NCBI GenBank assembly: GCA_031394025.1
Contig: JANMWO010000609.1
Coordinates: 1-12,703, forward strand
DNA: 12,703 nucleotides
Direction: 5' to 3'
Source of the DNA: JANXSF01 sp031394025
GTDB taxonomy: Bacteria > Acidobacteriota > Terriglobia > Bryobacterales > Bryobacteraceae
Shown here: piece by piece, positions 6,804 through 12,703 of the stretch
Layout: each line of letters starts with the position of its first letter
How positions within the stretch are numbered: position 1 is the stretch's first letter
The notes under the pieces: generated by a model
Database searches by the model: none
What the model saw: only the letters and a program-made list of their open reading frames with translations
What the model was told of the DNA's origin: nothing
Made by a program: the position numbers and the translations under genes

Positions 6804-8471
6804 TCAATACTCGCTGGTAACCGCACCCTGGGCCGCTGACGATACCAGGCGTACATATTTTGCAAACACTCCGGTTTTGTACTTCAACTTCGGAGCCTTC
6901 CATTTGGCTTTGCGTTTCGCCAATTCTTCCTTACCAACTTCCAGCGTGATCTTGCGCTTCTCAATATCGATGGTGATCATGTCACCCTCTTTGACCATCG
7001 CAATAGGACCACCATCCTGCGCCTCAGGCGCAACGTGGCCAATCATGAAGCCACGCGTCGCACCACTGAAGCGGCCATCGGTCATAAGTGCCACACTGTC
7101 GCTTAACCCTGCGCCAACAATGGCTCCGGTGACGCCCAGCATTTCACGCATGCCCGGTCCGCCCTTGGGACCTTCATAACGAATCACTAAAATGTCGCCT
7201 GATTTAATCTTGCCAGTGGTGGCTGCGGTCATGGCATCTTCTTCGCGATTGAACACACGGGCCGGACCGCGATGCTGTTTCTTTTCGATACCAGTCACCT
7301 TCAACACACTACCTTCAGGGGCCATGTTGCCCTTCAATATAACGATGCCGCCAGTCTTCTTGATGGGATTTTTCAACGAATGGATCACTTGTTGACCGGG
7401 GGTCTCCTTCACGTTGGCCATTTCCTGCTTGAAGGTTTTTCCGGTGATGGTGGTGCACTTGCCGTCGGCATAGCCACCGTCCAGCAGTCTCTTCGCGATC
7501 ACTGGAATGCCGCCAGCTTTGTCTACATCGACGGCAAAATACTTACCAGCAGGCTTAATGTCTACAAGCAGCGGAGTGCGATTGCTGATCGCTTGAAAAT
7601 CGTCGATGGTGAGCTTGATGTCGGCGTCTTTGGCCATCGCCAGTAAGTGGAGTACGGCGTTAGTGGATCCACCAGAAGCGGCGACGGAAGCAATGGCGTT
7701 ATCGAAGGCGGCGCGGGTGCAAATATCCCGTGGCTTCAAATCTTTCTTCACCGCGTTCATGATGATGGCACCGCAATCGAAGGCCACTTGATCTTTCCGT
7801 GGGTCCACTTGAGGAACAGAGGCCATGCCCATGGGACACAGGCCAATGATTTCCATCACGGTGGCCATGGTGTTGGCAGTGAACTGGCCACCGCAGGCAC
7901 CAGCACCGGGGCAGGCGTGATCTTCAATTTCTTTCAACTGGCAATCGGTGATCTTACCGGCAGCACAGGCGCCCACCGCTTCAAACACGTCTTGAATGCT
8001 GAGTTCCTTATCGCCCAGCTTTCCTGGAAGGATGGACCCGCCATAGAGAACGACGGTAGGAACATTCAATCGCAAGGCGGCCATGGCGGCACCGGGAATG
8101 GTTTTATCGCAAGCGACGAGGCAGACCAGACCGTCGAACATGTAGCCACGGGCGGTGAGTTCAATAGAATCGGCGATGAGATCGCGCGAGACCAGCGAGG
8201 CTTTCATGCCTTCGGTACCCATGGTGATGCCGTCGGAAATGGCGATGGTGTTGAACTCCATGGGCGTACCGCCAGCGGCGCGGATGCCAGCCTTGACTTT
8301 GACGGCAAGGTCGCGCAGGTTGTAGTTGCACGGCATGGTTTCAATCCAGGTGTTGGCAATGCCGATGATGGGCTTGCGCAAGTCTTCATCGGTGAAGCCA
8401 ATGGCTTTGAACATGGAGCGGGCGGGGGCGCGGTCGCGACCCTGAGTGATGGTATAGCTGCGGAGTTGCAT
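6804..8471 (-). CDS. ilvD: Dihydroxy-acid dehydratase
   Basis: This cytoplasmic Fe-S enzyme dehydrates 2,3-dihydroxy-isovalerate and 2,3-dihydroxy-3-methylvalerate to the 2-keto acids that precede valine and isoleucine; the first product also feeds leucine and pantothenate synthesis. The 555-residue length is normal. Candidate cluster cysteines are Cys48 (TMPCNYN), Cys121 (ACDKTIPGA, family signature 1) and Cys193 (GACGGQFTANT). The second signature is LMTDGRFSGATRGF (about 462-475), which includes the catalytic serine of the SGA segment. The sequence appears complete and undamaged. The ATG at 8471 aligns with the usual N-terminus, although the upstream CTTCTT is not a Shine-Dalgarno. No other ilv/leu gene is in the window, so the gene stands outside a classical cluster. 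A dyad-rich 119-bp region precedes it. Confidence 0.96.
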   Translation of the reverse strand: MQLRSYTITQGRDRAPARSMFKAIGFTDEDLRKPIIGIANTWIETMPCNYNLRDLAVKVKAGIRAAGGTPMEFNTIAISDGITMGTEGMKASLVSRDLIADSIELTARGYMFDGLVCLVACDKTIPGAAMAALRLNVPTVVLYGGSILPGKLGDKELSIQDVFEAVGACAAGKITDCQLKEIEDHACPGAGACGGQFTANTMATVMEIIGLCPMGMASVPQVDPRKDQVAFDCGAIIMNAVKKDLKPRDICTRAAFDNAIASVAASGGSTNAVLHLLAMAKDADIKLTIDDFQAISNRTPLLVDIKPAGKYFAVDVDKAGGIPVIAKRLLDGGYADGKCTTITGKTFKQEMANVKETPGQQVIHSLKNPIKKTGGIVILKGNMAPEGSVLKVTGIEKKQHRGPARVFNREEDAMTAATTGKIKSGDILVIRYEGPKGGPGMREMLGVTGAIVGAGLSDSVALMTDGRFSGATRGFMIGHVAPEAQDGGPIAMVKEGDMITIDIEKRKITLEVGKEELAKRKAKWKAPKLKYKTGVFAKYVRLVSSAAQGAVTSEY

Positions 8472-8519
8472 AAGAAGTTTTTAGTTTATCGAATTGAGAG
8501 GAGTGGGTGCTGCAAGCAT

Positions 8520-8553
8520 TTGAGTTCCGTTACTATCTCGTTGAGATACTCAA
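8520..8553. promoter_or_regulatory. Overlapping dyads upstream of ilvD
   Basis: Two inverted repeats overlap: TATCTC-GTT-GAGATA (8534-8548) and TTGAG-ATA-CTCAA (8541-8553). Another TTGAG half-site is at 8520-8524. They lie 50-80 bp upstream of the ilvD start, in the only gap available for its promoter. No convincing -35/-10 pair was found, so this is a weak candidate operator. Confidence 0.3.
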
Positions 8554-8590
8554 TGTGCTTTTTCTTTATTAGTCTGAAATCGGCATAATC

Positions 8591-9631
8591 TTAAGATCCT
8601 TGTTTATTGACCCTCGGAAGCCGCTTCACTGTATCTTCAAGTTGTTTCAAAACTTCGACCTCGCCAGCATCCTCCAACACCAAACGCCGACGAGAGCTGA
8701 ACTGTTCGTACACCTCGGCTGCCATTTCATCAGCGATTTCGCGGCTCACTCGACCGGCATCGGGTAGCACATCGCGATCATTGAAACGCAGGAATTCGTC
8801 CAGCCGAGTCTTCCAGTCTTTGAGAAAAATCTGCTTGCGGCGGCGCGCCTGATCTTCGGCGAAATCCAGAAACATCACCACAATACGGTTTAGCTCCGTG
8901 ATTTCGTCTTGCTGCAAATAGTTCTTGGCCACCGTTACATCGCCTTTGCGCACCACATCGCCTTTCCAACTGGTCACACCCATGTTGGGTTGCTGGGAGT
9001 TGGCACGTTCAGCGATCAGTTCCGGCGCAGTCTTTCCTGTGGCAGCGAAGTGCAACTTGTTTTGGACGATTTGAAAAACCAGTTGCGTTTCCGTCGAGGT
9101 AGGAGCGTAGTCGGCGGCCAGTGCCAGGATATCTCGCACCCGCAAATAAACTCGGCGATCGCTGGCTCGGATGTCGCGAATGCGCTCCAATAGTTCATCG
9201 AAATGGTCAGGCAGGCCAGGGCTTGGATTCTTCAGGCGCTGGTCGTCCATGGTGAATCCCTTCACCAAATACTCGGCAAGGTTGGACGTGGCCCATTGAC
9301 GAAACTGAGTACCGCGAACGCTGCGGACGCGGTAACCCACTGAGAGGATTGCATCAAGACGGTAGTGGCGCAGATTTCGCGAAACGTTCCGCCCCCCTTC
9401 AAGTCGAACTTGTAAGTAATCCTTACAAGTTGCCACCTAGTCCAATTCACCCTCGGCGAAGATGGCTTTAAGGTGGAGGGTGACGTTCTGTGGGGTTGTT
9501 TGAAATAGCTCGGCAATTTGAGCTTGCGTCAGCCATATTGACTCATCCTCGAACCGGCACTGAACGCGCGTGCGACCATCCTCTGTTTGGTAGAGGATCA
9601 GGCTGGATTGGGGGAGCGGTACGTCTGGCAT
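8591..9631 (-). pseudogene. RhuM-family (virulence RhuM-like) gene interrupted by in-frame TAG
   Basis: Read from the ATG at 9631, the minus strand gives 346 codons plus TAA, a normal length for the RhuM family (PF13310). Codon 65 (9439-9437) is TAG. Both halves match one continuous family protein: residues 11-64 (ILYQTEDGRTRVQ, SIWLTQAQIAELFQTTPQN, LHLKAIFAEGELD) and 66 onward (ATCKDYLQVR, LRHYRLDAILSVGYRVRS, RGTQFRQWAT). There is no frame change or missing segment. One substitution, such as GAG or CAG to TAG, would explain the break. A GTG codon follows the TAG directly, so reinitiation could make a 281-residue C-terminal protein. The ATG at 9631 is preferred over 9733 because it has a Shine-Dalgarno (TAGGT), a -10 box upstream and the family's usual N-terminus. 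RhuM is named from a Salmonella pathogenicity-island gene. Its biochemical role is unknown, and members often sit in accessory or mobile regions. Confidence 0.85.
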
Positions 9632-9655
9632 GATCGACCTAGCTAGTAGCAACTC

Positions 9656-9661
9656 AGTATA
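9656..9661 (-). promoter_or_regulatory. Possible -10 box of the rhuM-like gene
   Basis: TATACT on the minus strand (9661-9656) matches the -10 consensus at 5/6 positions. It would start transcription near 9649, about 18 nt upstream of the ATG at 9631. No good -35 box is seen at 16-18 bp. It supports the 9631 start, since the alternative start at 9733 would lie upstream of it. Confidence 0.3.
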
Positions 9662-9784
9662 CGACGTTGCCCTGAGGCGATGTGCTTCCGGAAATGGTGC
9701 AAAAACAAAAACGCCGTCTTTTGCTTTAATCATTTATACAGGCATCCTTATCTGTCTTCTACACATGTCTTCTACAATGGTTCA

Positions 9785-10630
9785 GTGGATAAATCAACAA
9801 AACTAGCCTTCCTGGGTGCGGGGAACATGGGTTCCGCTCTACTCGGTGGGCTTTTGAAAACAGGATTTGTGTCGGCCCAAGATGTTGTGGCAACCGTGCG
9901 CACTGCGGAACGTGCTGCCGAGGTGCGCGCGAAATATGCTGTCCCGGTGACTGCTGGGGGCAATCGTGAAGCGGTGCATCAGGCTGATGTTATTATTCTG
10001 GCAACTAAACCGCATGTTACTCCGAAAGTGATGGACGAAATCCACGAGCAGTTGCGGCCTAATCAAATATTGATTTCACTTGTGGCCGCGTTGCCCTTGC
10101 GCGTGTTGGATACAAAAGCTAGGAAAGCCATGCCCATCTTCCGTGCCATTCCGAACTTACCGGTGATTGTGGAAGAAGGGGCTACGGCCATTTGCAATAA
10201 CGCTTACACGACGTCGTCTCAAAGGGAGTATGTCGGCAACCTGTTCCGATCCGTGGGTGTGGCGGTTGAAGTTGAAGAAGATCAGTTAGACGCAGTAACT
10301 GGACTTTCCGGCAGCGGTCCGGCGTATGTCTACATGGTGATTGAGGCTTTCATCGCCGGTGGTTTGAAGATGGGACTATCGCGGGAAATCTCAACCAAAC
10401 TGGCCGAACAAACCGTATTGGGTGCAGCTAAGCATGTGCGAACAACGGGGCTGCATCCGGCGATCCTACGCGATGAGGTGATCACCCCTGGCGGCACAAC
10501 CATTGTGGCGATCCATGAACTGGAGCGGCTTGGGTTGCGGTCCATGTTGATTTCAGCAATTGAACTGGCCACCAAACATGCACAGGAACGGGGCAAGGCT
10601 TTAGTGGCCAAATTAGAAACTCATGAGTAA
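9785..10630 (+). CDS. proC: Pyrroline-5-carboxylate reductase
   Basis: This cytoplasmic enzyme makes the last step of proline synthesis, reducing 1-pyrroline-5-carboxylate with NAD(P)H. The Rossmann motif LGAGNMG is at residues 10-16, with ATKPH at 73-77, IPNLP at 122-126, VTGLSGSGPAYVY at 171-183 and the family signature around PGGTTIVAIHELE at 235-247. The length of 281 residues is typical. A GTG start at 9785 is chosen: it lies six codons before the first beta strand. The only longer in-frame option, an ATG at 9680, adds 35 residues unlike the family and overlaps the first frame of the opposite strand. No strong Shine-Dalgarno precedes the GTG, so the exact start is the least certain part. 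The 3' end overlaps the next gene by 8 nt, indicating co-transcription and possibly coupled translation. Confidence 0.93.
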   Translation: MDKSTKLAFLGAGNMGSALLGGLLKTGFVSAQDVVATVRTAERAAEVRAKYAVPVTAGGNREAVHQADVIILATKPHVTPKVMDEIHEQLRPNQILISLVAALPLRVLDTKARKAMPIFRAIPNLPVIVEEGATAICNNAYTTSSQREYVGNLFRSVGVAVEVEEDQLDAVTGLSGSGPAYVYMVIEAFIAGGLKMGLSREISTKLAEQTVLGAAKHVRTTGLHPAILRDEVITPGGTTIVAIHELERLGLRSMLISAIELATKHAQERGKALVAKLETHE

Positions 10631-11375
10631 ACGAATTGTATCCATTCACGCGCATCCAGATGATGCGGAAATACTGGCAGGCGGCACTTTGGCGCATTTG
10701 GCGGCACGCGGACACCACGTCACAATTGTGACCATGACACCCGGTGATTGCGGATCGGTGGAGTATGGCCCAGAGCAATTGTCAGCCATGCGTCGTAAAG
10801 AAGCTGCCAGTGCCGGAGCCCTGATTGGGGCGCAGTATGTATGCGCTGAGTTTCGCGATTTGGCGATATTCAATGACGATGCTTCGCGTAGACGAGTTAC
10901 TAACTTGATTCGCGGACTAAGTCCCGATATCATTCTAACTTCTGCGCCCAGTGACTATCATTGCGATCACGAAGCAACCAGTGTGTTGGTTCGCGATGCC
11001 TGCTTTGGAGTATCTTGCCCCAACTATATTGCTGGCGAGGCCAAGGCAATGAATGGCATTCCCCATTTGTACTTCATGGATTCAATAGAGGGGCGGGACC
11101 GTGATGGGCGTCCTGTGAAGCCGGACTTTTCAGTGAATGTAGAAGCCACTTTTCCAACCAAGCGGGCAATGTTGGCCGCGCATGTAAGTCAACGGGATTG
11201 GTTGCGAAAGCAACATGGCATGGATGATTACTTATTGACCATGGAAAAATGGACCCGATCACGCGGAGAGTATTGTGGAGTAGTTATGGCCGAGGGATTT
11301 CGGCATTACAAGGTGCACCCGTATCCGTCGTCACAATTGTTGGAAGAGTTGTTAGAGGGATTCGTATTGAGCTGA
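10623..11375 (+). CDS. PIG-L/LmbE family zinc-dependent deacetylase (BshB1-like)
   Basis: The product is 250 residues with no signal peptide, so it is cytoplasmic. The PIG-L zinc motif is SIHAHPDDAE (residues 7-16), with His11 and Asp14 as ligands. The third ligand is probably His116 in DYHCDHEAT (111-119). The family removes N-acetyl groups from N-acetylglucosaminyl compounds: GlcNAc-malate in bacillithiol synthesis (BshB1), GlcNAc-inositol in mycothiol synthesis (MshB), or other glycoconjugates. Size and motif layout fit a BshB1-like enzyme, but no bshA or bshC is in the window. The family also has many uncharacterised members, so only the family name is assigned. The ATG at 10623 overlaps the last 8 nt of proC, and 21 nt separate its TGA from the next gene. 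The three plus-strand genes may thus form one operon. Confidence 0.88.
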   Translation: MSKRIVSIHAHPDDAEILAGGTLAHLAARGHHVTIVTMTPGDCGSVEYGPEQLSAMRRKEAASAGALIGAQYVCAEFRDLAIFNDDASRRRVTNLIRGLSPDIILTSAPSDYHCDHEATSVLVRDACFGVSCPNYIAGEAKAMNGIPHLYFMDSIEGRDRDGRPVKPDFSVNVEATFPTKRAMLAAHVSQRDWLRKQHGMDDYLLTMEKWTRSRGEYCGVVMAEGFRHYKVHPYPSSQLLEELLEGFVLS

Positions 11376-11396
11376 GCAGCCGCACTACACTGTTGT

Positions 11397-12703
11397 ATGA
11401 GCCAATTTTTGTTACGACGCCTGAACATCCTCCTGCTGGCGAGCTGCACTGCAGCAAGTGCGCAAAACCACAACACCTGGAGCGATTATGGCGGAGCGTC
11501 CGATTCAGCGCAATATTCCGCGCTCAAGCAGATTGACCGTTCCAATGTGAGCAAATTGAAAGTTGCCTGGAGCTATTCCACAGGGGACAATAATCGCTAT
11601 TCGTTCAACCCGTTGATTGTGGATGGTGTGATGTATGTTCTGGCCAAGAATAATTCCTACGTCGCCCTGGATGCGGCTACCGGTAAGGAGATCTGGACCT
11701 ACAAGCCTGACGCGGATACCAAAATACTTACCAATCGCGGCATCAACTATTGGGAAAGCAAAGATCGTAAGGATCGGCGTCTGCTGTTTGCCAGTAACCA
11801 CTTTCTGCGCGCTTTGGACGCGGCTACGGGCAAGCTGATTGCAAGTTTTGGCGATGGCGGCAAAGTGGATTTGAAAGAAGGCTTAGGCCGTGATCCTAAA
11901 ACTATTGCTCTGGTGCAATCCACTACTCCGGGCCGTGTTTTTGAAGATCTGCTGATTTTGGGATCGGCGACCAATCAAGGTTATGGCTCAGCTCCGGGGG
12001 ACATTCGGGCATTCAATGTACGCACCGGCAAACTGGTATGGACCTTCCACACCATTCCGCATGTTGGCGAATTCGGTTACGATACCTGGCCCAAAGATGC
12101 CTGGAAAAAGATAGGTGGCGCAAATGTGTGGTCGGAAATGTCGTTAGATGACAAACGCGGAATCCTCTATGCGCCCACGGCAAGCGCCAAGTACAATTTT
12201 TTTGGAGCTGATCGGTTAGGCACAAATCTTTTCAGTGACAGCCTACTGGCTCTGGATGCCCGCACAGGCAAGCGTTTATGGCATTACCAGATGGTGCATC
12301 ACGACATTTGGGATTACGATGATGCCACTGCCCCAAAGTTACTGACGGTGATCCATGACGGTAAAAAGTTGGACGCTGTGGCGCAGGTCAGTAAGCAGGG
12401 ATTTGTGTGGGTATTCAATCGTGAAACGGGTGTGCCGCTTTGGCCTATTGAGGAGCGCGCTGTCCCTGCAAGCGACATGCCCGGTGAAAAAGTTTCGCGC
12501 ACGCAGCCCTTTCCAGTGAAGCCTCCGCCCTTTGCCCGGCAGGAATTTACTGTGGATGATCTGAACCCGTACTTAACGCCAGAGGATCGAGCGAAGTTTC
12601 GCGATCAGATTCAGACGGCACGCAATGAAGGTCTATTTACACCGCCTGCGAAGCGCGGCACAATTCAGATGCCAGGGAATAATGGCGGAGCAAACTGGGG
12701 CGG
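11397..12703 (+). CDS. Exported PQQ-dependent dehydrogenase (C-terminus beyond window)
   Basis: The first 435 codons of a PQQ-type beta-propeller dehydrogenase are open to the window edge. The ATG at 11397 begins a short signal (SQFLLRRLNILLLASC). It contains a lipobox-like LASC with Cys17; otherwise cleavage after ASA (residue 22) is possible. Blade repeats with tryptophan-docking character follow: ALDAATGKEIWTY (90-102), ALDAATGKLIASF (139-151), AFNVRTGKLVWTF (205-217) and ALDARTGKRLWHY (285-297). The conserved HHDIWDYD is at 301-308. The visible end, MPGNNGGANWG (425-435), matches the family's cofactor-region motif. Such enzymes oxidise alcohols, sugars or related substrates in the periplasm and pass electrons to quinone or cytochrome c. 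Family members are usually 600-700 residues, some with a C-terminal cytochrome domain, which cannot be checked here. The substrate is unknown. No pqq synthesis genes are in the window. Confidence 0.9.
   Translation, partial: MSQFLLRRLNILLLASCTAASAQNHNTWSDYGGASDSAQYSALKQIDRSNVSKLKVAWSYSTGDNNRYSFNPLIVDGVMYVLAKNNSYVALDAATGKEIWTYKPDADTKILTNRGINYWESKDRKDRRLLFASNHFLRALDAATGKLIASFGDGGKVDLKEGLGRDPKTIALVQSTTPGRVFEDLLILGSATNQGYGSAPGDIRAFNVRTGKLVWTFHTIPHVGEFGYDTWPKDAWKKIGGANVWSEMSLDDKRGILYAPTASAKYNFFGADRLGTNLFSDSLLALDARTGKRLWHYQMVHHDIWDYDDATAPKLLTVIHDGKKLDAVAQVSKQGFVWVFNRETGVPLWPIEERAVPASDMPGEKVSRTQPFPVKPPPFARQEFTVDDLNPYLTPEDRAKFRDQIQTARNEGLFTPPAKRGTIQMPGNNGGANWG

Noticed and set aside
7647..8588. A 313-codon open frame on the plus strand
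   Set aside because: It is antisense to ilvD, histidine- and glycine-rich as expected from the complementary frame of a real gene, and matches no family.
9437..9733. A separate 98-residue gene on the minus strand
   Set aside because: Its C-terminal 64 residues are the RhuM N-terminus in the same frame as 8591-9436; the first 34 residues lie upstream of the better start at 9631 and resemble nothing.
9753..9776. Tandem direct repeat TGTCTTCTACA with 13-bp period upstream of proC
   Set aside because: Only two short copies with no clear relation to a promoter or start codon; likely chance or slippage.
9680..9784. ATG at 9680 as the proC start
   Set aside because: It adds 35 cysteine- and histidine-rich residues not expected before the Rossmann fold, and needs a longer overlap with opposite-strand sequence; the GTG at 9785 gives the normal ProC length.

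Overview
The window looks like a chromosomal piece from a Gram-negative, environmental heterotroph. The gene content fits Acidobacteriota (Solibacter/Bryobacter type) best: a DUF1501/DUF1800 pair, a Tat-exported aldo/keto reductase, a PIG-L/LmbE deacetylase and a secreted PQQ-type dehydrogenase. Verrucomicrobiota or Planctomycetota are not excluded, because they share the DUF1501/DUF1800 pair and NPCBM domains. Taxonomy is inferred from gene content only, since no rRNA or tRNA gene is present.

Layout. Minus strand, left to right: a DUF1501 protein (start at 867, running off the left edge); a 1406-residue secreted protein, PA14 - 2x NPCBM - 5x FN3 - DUF1800 (942-5162); a 480-bp intergenic region with a sigma70-like promoter, several dyads and a MITE/REP-like inverted repeat (5163-5642); a Tat-signal aldo/keto reductase (5643-6668); ilvD (6804-8471); and a RhuM-family gene broken by an in-frame TAG (8591-9631). 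Plus strand: proC (9785-10630), overlapping by 8 nt a PIG-L family deacetylase (10623-11375), then 21 nt later an exported PQQ-dependent dehydrogenase that runs off the right edge (11397 onward).

How the genes work together. DUF1800 and DUF1501 are transcribed in that order, 74 bp apart, with a strong hairpin between them. Such pairs are a recurrent export/surface module of unknown biochemical role. The DUF1800 partner carries modules expected to bind carbohydrate or other surfaces. IlvD (branched-chain amino acids) and ProC (proline) are housekeeping biosynthesis enzymes transcribed divergently. The RhuM remnant between them is the one accessory-looking gene.

No CRISPR array, insertion sequence, phage module or recognised defence island is visible. 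The most notable items are the RhuM gene split by a single TAG, the lectin-like DUF1800 architecture with its 270-bp-periodic FN3 array, and the dense dyad and inverted-repeat content of the 5163-5642 intergenic region.
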